Assembly (NCBI GenBank): GCA_944389145.1 | Contig: CALXLH010000014.1 | Location: forward strand, 1 to 64,000 | Origin: an uncultured Spirochaetaceae bacterium | Lineage (GTDB): Bacteria; Spirochaetota; Spirochaetia; Sphaerochaetales; Sphaerochaetaceae | Direction: 5' to 3' | DNA length: 64,000 nucleotides | The notes under the pieces: model-generated | Told to the model about the DNA's origin: nothing | The model's database searches: none | What the model saw: the letters and a program-made list of their open reading frames with translations, nothing else | Part shown: piece by piece, positions 16,969 through 25,685 of the stretch | Layout of the letters: every line of letters begins with the position of its first letter | How positions within the stretch are numbered: position 1 is the first letter of the stretch | Translations under genes and position numbers: made by a program

Positions 16969-18635
16969 AGCGCTACATCATTCTCCTTGAGCATCTTCCA
17001 AGTGAAGAAGGTCCCCTCCTTGCAGGGCAGATGCCCGCCGCAGACACACTCACCGCACATGCCGATGCCGCACATGGTGTTCTTCTCCATCGAAAGGTAG
17101 ATCCTATCATCAGGGAGCCCCAGTGACTCAGCCTTCCTCGCGGCCCTCTCCATCAGCTTTCCAGGACCTACGACATAAAGTGCGGTATCGCCGGAAAGGT
17201 CATCGGCGGAAAGCGTGTCGACGACACGGCCAGGCTGGCCATCATCGGCAATGGCGCGGAAATCGCCATAGGAGGCAAGCTCATCCTCCAGCGGCTCCTT
17301 GCCGCTGGCAAGCTCCACAACGCCTACGCGGATATCCATCTCAGTACCATCCTTGGAAAGGCGCTCAGCGATAAGAGGAAGGACCGCGGCCCCGGTTCCT
17401 CCGCCGATCAGGACGGCATGCCTAGTCTTCTCATAGACCATCGGGCTGCCATACAGTCCCCTCGTGTAGAGGGTATCCCCTTCGGAGAGCTCAAAAAGCG
17501 CGGAGGTGAATGCGCCTCGCTTCTTTATAAGGAAGGTAAGAGGGGCGTTGACAGCAACGGAAAACGGCTTCTCGCCCTTGCCTGGTATCCAGATGAAGCA
17601 GAACTCGCCCGGCTCGGCATTCGTCTTCCCGTCAAGCGTCAGCACGACGACATCGGATTCGAAGAGCTCCTTCTTCACGATCCTGTGCGGCGTGTACTCA
17701 AGCGCGTTGGTTTTCGAAAGGTAGGCGGAGCTATCCTCCCCGGCCTTGATCGCATGGAGATATGCCTCCCATCTCTGCGGATGGACACGGGACAGGGCCG
17801 ATCCAATTCCGACGCTGTCGGCACCTGCGTCAACCATGCGCCTTGCATCCTCCGCGGAGGAGACGCCTCCCATCCCGAGGATCAGCGGCTCATCACCGAT
17901 CCGCTCACGGATAGCGCGTATCGCCCTTATCGCATCCTCCTTGACCCACTCCCCTGAGGCACCGCCCCTTCCTCCGAGATTGTTGTTGAGGATCGGGGCC
18001 CCGGAATGTGGCTCGATATAGAGATTCGGACCTACCGTGTTGATAGCAGCAACGCCATCGGCGCCGGCCTTTATGACGGCATCTGCGATCGCTGCTATGT
18101 CAGGGACATTCGGAGAAAGCTTCACGATGAGCGGAGCCTTCCTCTCGGGATACGCTGAGACGATTGCCTTGACATACGCTACAGCCGTGTCCTTATCGGT
18201 ACCTATCGATGCGCCGAAGCCAGATGCGGCATGAGGGCATGAGAAATTGAGCTCCAGCATGTCGGCGACGCTATCGAACGCCCTTACCAGGGTGATGAAA
18301 TCATCCGTGTTATTCGCGGCAAGGGAAACATTGAGGATGGCTCTCAGTCCTTCCCCCCTGAGTTCCTTCAGCTCCTTAAGAGCCGTTTCCATGCCCGGAT
18401 TGCGGAGCCCTACCGAATTGCCGAAATCTCCCGTCGAAGGAGAGCACACGACAGGCTCCCTGTTTCCCGGAGTCGGAACGACCTGGAAGCTCTTTGTCGT
18501 GATGATATCAATGCTGGGGATATTCCTATCGAAGAGCCTTATAAGCTCCTTCTTCGTCGAAGCTACCCCTGATACGGTCGCAAGATGCAGCTCCCCACGC
18601 CTATGGCTACCACGAAGGACAGAACGCGCATCCAT
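16965..18635 (-). CDS. pyrDK: Fused dihydroorotate dehydrogenase: PyrD (class 1B) + PyrK
   Basis: One 556-residue chain combines the FMN catalytic subunit and the FAD/2Fe-2S electron-transfer subunit, normally separate. Residues ~1-310 are PyrD-1B: LNFSCPHAASGFGAS contains the catalytic Cys, and FMN-phosphate loops GMGGVSSAEDA and GADSVGIGSAL follow. Residues ~315-556 are PyrK: the FAD/NAD domain has the glycine-rich GGGTGAAVLPLIAERLS, and the four-Cys cluster CGIGMCGECVCGGHLPCKEG is near residue 525. It would use NAD+ as acceptor. ATG 18635 overlaps the pyrF stop (TGATG). The frame is continuous with no linker loss, so fusion rather than sequencing error is favoured. Confidence 0.92.
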   Translation of the reverse strand: MDARSVLRGSHRRGELHLATVSGVASTKKELIRLFDRNIPSIDIITTKSFQVVPTPGNREPVVCSPSTGDFGNSVGLRNPGMETALKELKELRGEGLRAILNVSLAANNTDDFITLVRAFDSVADMLELNFSCPHAASGFGASIGTDKDTAVAYVKAIVSAYPERKAPLIVKLSPNVPDIAAIADAVIKAGADGVAAINTVGPNLYIEPHSGAPILNNNLGGRGGASGEWVKEDAIRAIRAIRERIGDEPLILGMGGVSSAEDARRMVDAGADSVGIGSALSRVHPQRWEAYLHAIKAGEDSSAYLSKTNALEYTPHRIVKKELFESDVVVLTLDGKTNAEPGEFCFIWIPGKGEKPFSVAVNAPLTFLIKKRGAFTSALFELSEGDTLYTRGLYGSPMVYEKTRHAVLIGGGTGAAVLPLIAERLSKDGTEMDIRVGVVELASGKEPLEDELASYGDFRAIADDGQPGRVVDTLSADDLSGDTALYVVGPGKLMERAARKAESLGLPDDRIYLSMEKNTMCGIGMCGECVCGGHLPCKEGTFFTWKMLKENDVAL

Positions 18636-19516
18636 CAGAGCGATGCCTCATCAAGGAGCTTATGGATCGCGCTCATGCACTGATCAAGCCAGTCCTCCGG
18701 AGCCGCGCCCTTCTTCCATGGATGGGTAAGGCCAGATGATGAGTTTATGCGCGAGAGTGCAAGCTCATAGCCGGCTTCATTCATCATGGCGATGACCTCG
18801 CTCGCGCTTCCTCCCTGGCTTCCCACGCCCGGGATGAGCATCGGAACATCCTTGCCGGCATACAGGGCCGCGATCCGGCCAAGCTCATTAGGATTCGTCG
18901 CCCCTACGACCGCTCCTATGCCACGGCGGCCATCGTTCCAGCCGATGATGCGAATGGCCACGGCCTGATAAAGCGGATAGAGCTCCTTCTCATCGACACG
19001 GTCAAGGACAAGCTCATCCTGAAAATCCTTCCCACCGGGATTGGATGTACGGTTGAGGATATACATGCCCTTATCCTCATACGCAAACGGCAGCACGGAA
19101 TCGCTCCCCATGTACGGAGACACAGTGACGGCATCAGCCTTCCAGCAGTCGAAGGCCTCGCGGGCATAGTTCTCGCTCGATTTCGCTATATCGCCACGCT
19201 TGCTGTCGAGTATCACGGGAATCGATGGAAAATACGTCTCAAGCAGCTCCAGCACGTCAACCAGGGCCAGCGAGCCGGAGAAGTCCTCGGCCCTAGGATC
19301 ATCAAGCGACTGATAATACCCTATATTCGGCTTGAATGCCGCCGGAGAGATTCCCTCCAGCCTCATGCGGCGGAAAAGCTCTGAGAAATAAGAGCCGATG
19401 CGCTCACGCACCGGAGCATCCGACTCTGGAAGCACGGACAGCACCGGATCGAGTCCCATGCATACGATATTGCCCGCCTCTCTGGCGCTCTCGCGAAGCC
19501 TGTCTATATAGCTCAT
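18635..19516 (-). CDS. pyrF: Orotidine-5'-phosphate decarboxylase
   Basis: Final step of UMP synthesis (OMP to UMP). 293 residues, the long type 2 family. FKPNIGYYQSL, the catalytic VILDSKRGDIAKSSENYA (Asp-Lys-Asp), TVSPYMGSDSV and LIPGVGSQGGSASEVI are visible. The ATG at 19516 overlaps the pyrE stop by four bases (ATGA), so I reject the upstream in-frame start at 19576. Confidence 0.93.
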   Translation of the reverse strand: MSYIDRLRESAREAGNIVCMGLDPVLSVLPESDAPVRERIGSYFSELFRRMRLEGISPAAFKPNIGYYQSLDDPRAEDFSGSLALVDVLELLETYFPSIPVILDSKRGDIAKSSENYAREAFDCWKADAVTVSPYMGSDSVLPFAYEDKGMYILNRTSNPGGKDFQDELVLDRVDEKELYPLYQAVAIRIIGWNDGRRGIGAVVGATNPNELGRIAALYAGKDVPMLIPGVGSQGGSASEVIAMMNEAGYELALSRINSSSGLTHPWKKGAAPEDWLDQCMSAIHKLLDEASL

Positions 19517-20214
19517 GCCTTGATCTCCCTCGGGAATCCCCTCTTCTCTCCCCAGCCGAACGGATCCTCGCGCCACTGGCGGAGGGCTGCTGCGGACTCG
19601 GATGAGATATAGCCAGTCTCCTCCGCGGTACGCACCATGACATCATATGAGAGGATGGTATGGAACACGCACGGCGGATCCAGGGCTGCGAACGCATCCT
19701 CTGCGGTCTTGAAGCCATATGTGAAGATGGCAAGGCAGAGATCGCACCTGCCGCCTGCAGCCCTCACGGCCTCAACAGCCTTGAGAGACGAGGAGCCGGT
19801 GGAGATGAGATCCTCTATCAGAAGGACGTTCTTCCCCTCGTATGATCCGCTCTGGCCCAGCCCCTCTATCTGATGGCCAAGCCCATGGTCCTTCGATGAG
19901 GAACGGACATAAGAAAGCGGCTTATACAGCATATCGGCAAGGCTTGTCGCATGAGGGATGCCGGCAGTAGCCGTACCTGCGATGTTATCAGCCTGCACGC
20001 CGAGCGAATCGATGATGTCTGCAAAGGCATCACGTATCAGGGCCCTGTACTTAGGCTCCGCCAGGAACTGCCTGTTATCATTATAGATCGGCATGCGATA
20101 GCCGGAGACCCATGTAAACGGATTCTCCGGAGACAGCCTTATGGCACCAAGCTCAAATGCGCCCTTAGCAAGTATAGGGCCATAGTATTCAGTGATCTCT
20201 TCTAGCTTCTTCAT
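19513..20214 (-). CDS. pyrE: Orotate phosphoribosyltransferase
   Basis: Adds PRPP-derived ribose phosphate to orotate. 233 residues. The PRPP loop is VLLIEDLISTGSSSLKAVEAV (about residues 130-150), with GTATAGIPHATSLADML upstream. Start 20214 (MKKLEEITEYYG) has GAGG six bases upstream; an in-frame TTG four codons earlier is less likely. It follows pyrBI by 25 bases. Confidence 0.93.
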   Translation of the reverse strand: MKKLEEITEYYGPILAKGAFELGAIRLSPENPFTWVSGYRMPIYNDNRQFLAEPKYRALIRDAFADIIDSLGVQADNIAGTATAGIPHATSLADMLYKPLSYVRSSSKDHGLGHQIEGLGQSGSYEGKNVLLIEDLISTGSSSLKAVEAVRAAGGRCDLCLAIFTYGFKTAEDAFAALDPPCVFHTILSYDVMVRTAEETGYISSESAAALRQWREDPFGWGEKRGFPREIKA

Positions 20215-20239
20215 ATTCAACCTCAATCATACCATCGAA

Positions 20240-21826
20240 TCAGTGCTTTTTCCAAATTTCCTTGAAGGAATGGAACCTGCCGCAGTAGGCACAGGCGAAA
20301 TGCCCGTCAGGTGTCCTGTAGAACGATGCAGGGACTCCCTCTCCATTGACTGGGTTGGAGATGCAGGCCTCGTTCTGGCATGACAGATCATCGAAGTTAT
20401 AGATGCGCGGAGGCATGTGCGTCCTGTACTTCTCCACGACGCGGCCATCCTTGATGATGTTGAGCGTGCAGTGCGGAGCCACGGCGGCAAGGCGCTTGAG
20501 ATCCCTTCTCTCAAGCTTCCTGGCACCTGGGCGGAATATTATGCCCTTGTACCTGCCATCAGATCCTGTGGATATCCATTCGCCGCCCTTGCCATCATCA
20601 AGTCCGAGGACAGAGGAGATAAGGCGCATATGGGAACGGATCTCGCCAGGCTCATCGCCCTTGCAGATGTGGTCTATCACTATGCCGTCAGAGATCGGGC
20701 GCACGCCTTCAGAGTAGTTCTTATCCTTCTTGCTGCCGCTCGGCTCAACCTGGATTATGTACTCCTCGGTCCTCAGATCCGACTCATGCTCGCCAGGAAC
20801 AGGCACGTAATCATCACCGATCCTGCCGGCAATCAGCGAAAGGAGTACCATGCGGCAGTACATGCCATTGATGGCCTGCCTCTCCCATCCATTGAGGCTC
20901 GTCTTATCAAGCCACGTGGGAATCGTCGGATGCTCCTTATGGCGAGGAAGAGGATGATAGAACTTGGTATCTGGAAGGAGATACGGCAGGAAGTCCTTAC
21001 GGAACGTGATTGCCTCCCTTAGGATATCCTGCTTCTGGAGTATCCTCTCGCCCATCCTCTCAAGCTGCGGGCGCGTGAAGTACCAGAGCCTTGCGATCTT
21101 ACCTCCCTTGAGATACTCCTCGATCGATGGATAGAGGGAGACCTCAAAGCCATTCTCCCTCATCTTCTCGATATAGCTTTCCGGCATCATAAGCTCATCC
21201 GGAGCTATCAGATCGACCTTTACGTGGTTGAATATCTTGAGCCCATCTGCCTTGGAGTGGACGGTCCGGCCATGATAGAGATCCCCGACAAGGGCGACAT
21301 GGATGCTGTCGAAGGACATATCAAGATCCTCCAGGAACGAGAACTCATCAAGGAGCTCCTGCGTCGGATGCTCATGCTTTCCGTCCCCGGCATTGATGAA
21401 CGCAGGACGATACGGCAGGCCGTTGCGCTCAGCGTACTCGGAACATTCCTCCGAAAGCCACTTCGTCAGGCCCTCCACGCGGCTGCGGACGATGAAGATC
21501 GAATTGCTGTATCCCGAGAGCATGTTGAATGTATCCGCATAGCTCTCTCCCTTGTTTATGGATGAAGATGAGGACATCAGCTCAGATACCTTGGCATGAT
21601 GGAACTTGGCGGCATTGCGGAACGATTCCTTTGTCCTCGTGCTGTCCTCCAGGAACACCTCATAGATCCCGAAATCCGGATCATTGATGCGGAAGGCATC
21701 CATCGTCTTCTCATCACCGGCAAGGATCGCCTTCTTCAGCTCATAGACCTTCTTGAAGAAATACCGCCTCTCATTGATCGAGAAATCCTCGATGACGCAG
21801 AGAGATCTTGAGGCAAAAACGTTCAT
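20240..21826 (-). CDS. pyrBI: Fused aspartate carbamoyltransferase catalytic + regulatory chain (PyrB-PyrI)
   Basis: Commits carbamoyl phosphate and aspartate to pyrimidine synthesis. 528 residues. The ATCase part (to ~360) has the carbamoyl-phosphate loop FLEDSTRTKESF, followed by HPTQELLDEFS and FYHPLPRH. After a linker, residues ~385-528 match PyrI: an effector-binding domain, then a zinc ribbon with CQNEAC and CAYC. The fusion would keep both chains stoichiometric and suggests nucleotide feedback control. AGGAGG lies 6 bases before the ATG, inside the last codons of the leader ORF. PyrB-PyrI fusions are known in Thermotoga and some treponemes. Confidence 0.93.
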   Translation of the reverse strand: MNVFASRSLCVIEDFSINERRYFFKKVYELKKAILAGDEKTMDAFRINDPDFGIYEVFLEDSTRTKESFRNAAKFHHAKVSELMSSSSSINKGESYADTFNMLSGYSNSIFIVRSRVEGLTKWLSEECSEYAERNGLPYRPAFINAGDGKHEHPTQELLDEFSFLEDLDMSFDSIHVALVGDLYHGRTVHSKADGLKIFNHVKVDLIAPDELMMPESYIEKMRENGFEVSLYPSIEEYLKGGKIARLWYFTRPQLERMGERILQKQDILREAITFRKDFLPYLLPDTKFYHPLPRHKEHPTIPTWLDKTSLNGWERQAINGMYCRMVLLSLIAGRIGDDYVPVPGEHESDLRTEEYIIQVEPSGSKKDKNYSEGVRPISDGIVIDHICKGDEPGEIRSHMRLISSVLGLDDGKGGEWISTGSDGRYKGIIFRPGARKLERRDLKRLAAVAPHCTLNIIKDGRVVEKYRTHMPPRIYNFDDLSCQNEACISNPVNGEGVPASFYRTPDGHFACAYCGRFHSFKEIWKKH

Positions 21827-21940
21827 CTACATCCTCCTGACATGAAAAAAGCCGGATAATACCCGGCAAGAACCAACTAAAGTGAAACACTTAAGCCCGA
21901 ACCTTCCATCCGCTACTGAAATAGCTAGCTGACCGGTCAT
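21827..21940 (-). CDS. pyrL: pyr operon leader peptide (pyrL-like)
   Basis: 37-codon ORF with an excellent AGGAGG five bases before its ATG. It is translated through the intrinsic terminator at 21845-21868 and stops with TAG immediately before the pyrBI ATG; its codons 35-36 (AGG AGG) are the pyrBI ribosome site. Upstream of the terminator the mRNA is U-rich with a small AAGUG/CACUU hairpin, a possible polymerase pause site. This is the layout of E. coli pyrL, where low UTP slows polymerase, the ribosome catches up and blocks the terminator. The function is inferred from layout; the peptide itself is not homologous. Confidence 0.75.
   Translation of the reverse strand: MTGQLAISVADGRFGLKCFTLVGSCRVLSGFFHVRRM
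21845..21868 (-). terminator. pyr operon attenuator (intrinsic terminator)
   Basis: On the - strand: GCCGGG - UAUUA - UCCGGC (six pairs including one G-U) followed by UUUUUU, ending 18 bases before pyrBI. It lies wholly within the leader ORF. Confidence 0.8.
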
Positions 21941-21958
21941 CCGAGCCTCCTGCGGGAG

Positions 21959-21991
21959 AGGATATCAGAAGCGATTTGCTATGTCCATAGC
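21959..21991 (-). promoter_or_regulatory. pyr operon promoter with overlapping inverted repeat
   Basis: TGGACA - 17 bp - TATCCT, placing the transcription start just before the leader AGGAGG. The inverted repeat GCTATG-TC-CATAGC (21978-21991) covers the -35 and could be an operator. A second possible promoter, TTGTAA - 17 - TATAGG, lies about 65 bp upstream beside the palindrome GATCA-CCAA-TGATC (22029-22042). Confidence 0.5.
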
Positions 21992-22197
21992 CCTTCGGTT
22001 CTTTATGGAAAGCCTTGATTTCCTATAATGATCACCAATGATCTTTACAAAGAAGCACCATTTCCCATAAGGATTATTCCTCTACCTTCAATGAATCAGC
22101 ATCCGAATCAGCAGGAAGCCTCATCATGCTCATATTCACATAATAGCTCTCCCGTCCCAGACGGATCTTATCAAGAAGCATATCCGGGACATCAAAA

Positions 22198-23190
22198 TCA
22201 TAAGAAACCTAAAACCTCATTCCACACGCTTTCGATTATCGGAATCCCTAATTCCTCATTTTCACGTCTAGTCTGCCACATCCTTTCGCCGGGATAATGC
22301 ACACCGGAATCCGATTCATCTATATCATCCAATATCGTTGCGGTAATATGATCTATATGCTCTTTTGAGTTCAGCCTGCAAGGATCAATTACGATCATTA
22401 CCTGCGTCAATCCCTTTTCATTACCCAATCTGCCTACTTCAGTTACTGAATTACCATCTGAAAGAATCGTAGCAACCAAATCCAATGCGATAGATAAACC
22501 ACTGCCTTTCCAATACCCGATAGGTAGCAATCTTCCATTCTTTTCAATAACCGCCGGATCAGTCGTCAATTCATCATTGTTGTCAAATCCCCCATAGAAA
22601 GGAAGCTGCACCCCTTTTAGCCTACACTCCTCTAGCTTCCCGTAGGAAAACTGGGAAAGAGCGGAATCAAATACAAAATGACGGCCATCGCTTCGAGGAA
22701 CGGAGATTATCAATGGATTATTTCCTATATTAGGCTTCTTACCGCCCCATACAGGCATATTAGGCATCGTATTAGACCAACATATTCCGACAAAGCCATT
22801 TTCAGCAGCCTGTAGACCATACGTCCCGCCTCGCAACCAATGATTATTGTGTCTTAAAGCGACAAGCCCGATTCCATATTGTGATGCTAATTCAATGGCT
22901 CGCCTCATGCACTTGAAAGCATTTATAGCCCCTATGCCATAATGACCATCCCAACATTCCATAGAACCAGCAGCGGAGGTTAGCGTTACCTCCACAGACG
23001 CATCTATCACTCCGCTTTCCAGATTCGACACAATTCGAGGAAACCGATTTATTCCATGCGTGTATACGCCATCCAGGCTGTTATTGGCAATTATTCCTGA
23101 AAGGATTTCTGCGTCATCGGCATCAACTTTTCTCATTTCAAGTATACGTTTTACAGTACACTTAATCTCATCAAAGGATATTCTGATCAC
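22198..23190 (-). CDS. 2,3-diketo-L-gulonate reductase family oxidoreductase (YiaK-like)
   Basis: NAD(P)H-dependent reductase of the malate/L-lactate dehydrogenase-2 family. 330 residues aligning by eye along the whole length with E. coli YiaK/DlgD: DGVYTHGINRFPR (with the catalytic His, near residue 44), MECWDGHYGIG, LVALRHNNHWLRGGTYGLQAAE, WGGKKPNIGNNPL and GYWKGSGLSIALDL. The substrate is probably a 2-keto or 2,3-diketo sugar acid; the exact one is not readable. It is the last gene of the ABC-transporter operon, 9 bases after the hydrolase-like gene. Confidence 0.88.
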   Translation of the reverse strand: MIRISFDEIKCTVKRILEMRKVDADDAEILSGIIANNSLDGVYTHGINRFPRIVSNLESGVIDASVEVTLTSAAGSMECWDGHYGIGAINAFKCMRRAIELASQYGIGLVALRHNNHWLRGGTYGLQAAENGFVGICWSNTMPNMPVWGGKKPNIGNNPLIISVPRSDGRHFVFDSALSQFSYGKLEECRLKGVQLPFYGGFDNNDELTTDPAVIEKNGRLLPIGYWKGSGLSIALDLVATILSDGNSVTEVGRLGNEKGLTQVMIVIDPCRLNSKEHIDHITATILDDIDESDSGVHYPGERMWQTRRENEELGIPIIESVWNEVLGFL

Positions 23191-23199
23191 GTTTTTCTC

Positions 23200-24834
23200 C
23201 TACTCATCGATTGGACCTGGATAATCTGGACTTCCAGCGGCGACGAATCCATTACTATGACCTGCTAGATCATCCGAGATCCAGAAGGAATACAGATCAG
23301 AAGAATCCATGATGAATCTGAACCTGACCGTCTTACCCTTTATGCTAGATAAGGATGCACCACCATCCCATGTCACAGCAGTCTTAACCGAATCGTTTTC
23401 TATAGGCTTGCATTCTTCTTTGGAATATCCAGGGAGAACATTACCGGCCTCATCCAGCACCTCAACTTTGATACATCCCTTGGATGCATCGCAATTCATG
23501 AAAAGGAAAGAACCGGAGAATCTCAATGGCTTTGTCAGAAGATATCCATCCTGATCAGAATGCATTGAGGCAAATCCATCTCTACGTAATTCTGCAATTC
23601 CCACAGAAGCCCCAGCATACATAGCATTCCGATACCTTCCGGATTGGCCCATCTGATTGCCAGATAGATTCGGAGAGATCCCGGAAAACCCCGTCACATA
23701 GAACCGTATCTTATCCTCAAAGACCAGACAAACACCACCAGAAGCATGCAAATACCCCTTATTCCACGTTCCGGGGATTCTGGAAGCAGCTAAGAACGGA
23801 GTCCTATCAGGACGAGTGAAGTTGAATCCATCCCTGCTGAACCCAATTTCCAAGTCAATGGTCTTAGGTATGCCCTTTTCCTGACAAATATGATTCTCCG
23901 GTCCTCTGAAGATTCCAAACAAACCAATCATTACGCTCTCATATGCAACAACATTAACATCATATAATGCAACATTATGATCAGGAATCGCTGGATCAGG
24001 AAGATCCTTTGGATCGGTAGTTTGCCAAAGTACTTCATCATTTGAATCCCACGCAGCGCCATGCAGGAAATCAGCATCTTCCTTATAATATCGCTTCCTT
24101 ATCCCTACAGGCATCTCTTCGGCAAGTCTACCAGTCGTGGGGGCATTACGGCGAATGCTCATACACCACTTCTTCCGGAATGGATTGTAGAAGAAACAGG
24201 AATTATCACCTACCGGATCAGTAACCACGGGACCATCCCAATGGATACCATCAGCAGATATATAAAGGCCCCCCTCCTCCAGGTCCCTGCCATCCGCTCC
24301 TCTTAACCTAAAGAACTGGAACATCTTGTATCGTTCCTTTTCATTGGTCGCAAAATCATCGATCCAAATCAAGGCACCATCACGCTCATAGCCTTTTCTC
24401 TTCTTGAAAACGAGATTAGTTCCAGGAACCACGTCGAATAAATGACGCACCCAATGAATACCATCATCACTTTCAGCCAAGGCAGTGGTATGCATCCAAC
24501 CGGGCATGTACCACATACGGAATTTTCGCGTCTTCTGATCAAACCATACTCCATCATTGAAAGGAGCAGCCATCGGACAATCTCCGTTATCCAGTTCTTC
24601 TTCAGTCTCAGGGAATAGGACCGGGTTATCCTTGAACCATTCAGGATGATGGAAAACCCTTCTGCAATCCGTGTCTTCTATAAGGAAATCATCGAAGAAT
24701 AACTGACGGCCGACATCAACTGGTATGACATCAGCGACCTTCCCGCTAAATGCTCGATCAGCAGAAACTGAAGATGAATCATAAGTGAACGTACCATCGT
24801 CAATCTCTATTCCGTTATACAGTCTTTCCTTCAT
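23200..24834 (-). CDS. Beta-propeller glycoside hydrolase-like protein
   Basis: 544 residues. After ~35 residues, VDVGRQLFFDDFLIEDTD begins a five-bladed propeller with repeated W(F/Y)DQKTRKFRMWYMP, DGIHWVRHLF, YKMFQFF and DGIHWDGPV strands, as in GH32/GH43-like and related uncharacterised families. Residues ~430-544 look like a beta-sandwich (jelly-roll) domain. No signal peptide, so it would act in the cytoplasm on imported sugar. The CAZy family and substrate are not assigned. ATG 24834 overlaps the permease stop (ATGA). No frameshift is seen. Confidence 0.6.
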   Translation of the reverse strand: MKERLYNGIEIDDGTFTYDSSSVSADRAFSGKVADVIPVDVGRQLFFDDFLIEDTDCRRVFHHPEWFKDNPVLFPETEEELDNGDCPMAAPFNDGVWFDQKTRKFRMWYMPGWMHTTALAESDDGIHWVRHLFDVVPGTNLVFKKRKGYERDGALIWIDDFATNEKERYKMFQFFRLRGADGRDLEEGGLYISADGIHWDGPVVTDPVGDNSCFFYNPFRKKWCMSIRRNAPTTGRLAEEMPVGIRKRYYKEDADFLHGAAWDSNDEVLWQTTDPKDLPDPAIPDHNVALYDVNVVAYESVMIGLFGIFRGPENHICQEKGIPKTIDLEIGFSRDGFNFTRPDRTPFLAASRIPGTWNKGYLHASGGVCLVFEDKIRFYVTGFSGISPNLSGNQMGQSGRYRNAMYAGASVGIAELRRDGFASMHSDQDGYLLTKPLRFSGSFLFMNCDASKGCIKVEVLDEAGNVLPGYSKEECKPIENDSVKTAVTWDGGASLSSIKGKTVRFRFIMDSSDLYSFWISDDLAGHSNGFVAAGSPDYPGPIDE

Positions 24835-25670
24835 TTTATCGCTCCTGTTGCCATTCCCTTAACAAGGTATTTATGAATCACGATGATAAGAATCAGCATT
24901 GGTAATAGATGCAGAACGCATGATGCAAACAAAGCACCATAATTTATGCCCATCACATCACTTTCGATTGTCGTTATCACGACCGGAGCAGTAATGGCGC
25001 GCCGCATACTGAATATGTAAGCAAACGTATATTCATTCCACACTCCGATTGCCACGAATATCGCTATCGCTGTTATTCCTGCACCTGCTAACGGTAGAGT
25101 GATCTTCACAAAAGACTTCCATTTAGTGCATCCTTCAAGCATGGCCGCCTCTTCCAGTTCCACAGGAATGTCATCGATAAAGGCTTTCATCATGAAAACA
25201 GCGAGACTTATTGAAAAAGCCGTATTTATGATTATCAACGTGAAATGCTTATCAATCATCCCAAGGCTACGCAGTATCGGATAAAGCGGTATGGTAATGA
25301 CGATCGGAGGAAACATCCTTACGATCATCAAGAACAAGGCAGGGAATTTCAAATATCGTGACTTATGCCTTGAGAATACGAAAGCGGCAGGAAAGGCTAT
25401 CAGCAATGTCAATATCAAGGCACCACCTGTGATAATCACGCTATTCTTCAAGCTAGCCATGAACCGAGGATTGTCCTCAGCCAGATGCTTATAATTATCA
25501 AGGGTGAAATCCGCAAGTATCCTAGGAGGATATGTATTCAGATCAAGCGATGACTTAAACGAATTAATGAATACAAGAAATACGGGGAAAATCGCAAAGA
25601 ACACAAAGAAAAGCAATAAGACAAAGCAAAGTGTTCTATTTAGTTTCTTCAAAAGCCGGTATTTGTACAT
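24831..25670 (-). CDS. Carbohydrate ABC transporter permease (MalG-like)
   Basis: 279-residue inner-membrane permease of the CUT1 family with six membrane segments. The EAA loop, ELEEAAMLEGCTKWKSFVKITLPLAG, around residues 180-205 contacts the ATPase. Start 25670 has AGGAGG five bases upstream. Partner of the preceding MalF-like permease. No ATPase gene is in the operon, so a shared MsmK/UgpC-type ATPase encoded elsewhere is implied. Confidence 0.93.
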   Translation of the reverse strand: MYKYRLLKKLNRTLCFVLLLFFVFFAIFPVFLVFINSFKSSLDLNTYPPRILADFTLDNYKHLAEDNPRFMASLKNSVIITGGALILTLLIAFPAAFVFSRHKSRYLKFPALFLMIVRMFPPIVITIPLYPILRSLGMIDKHFTLIIINTAFSISLAVFMMKAFIDDIPVELEEAAMLEGCTKWKSFVKITLPLAGAGITAIAIFVAIGVWNEYTFAYIFSMRRAITAPVVITTIESDVMGINYGALFASCVLHLLPMLILIIVIHKYLVKGMATGAIK

Positions 25671-25685
25671 TGCATCCTCCTTGAA

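Noticed and set aside
22074-22206. Open frame of about 43 codons on the - strand directly after yiaK (contains YDFDVPDMLLDKIRLGRESY)
   Set aside because: It begins after a stop, has no ribosome site and matches no family known to me. Could be a gene remnant, but the evidence is too thin to list.
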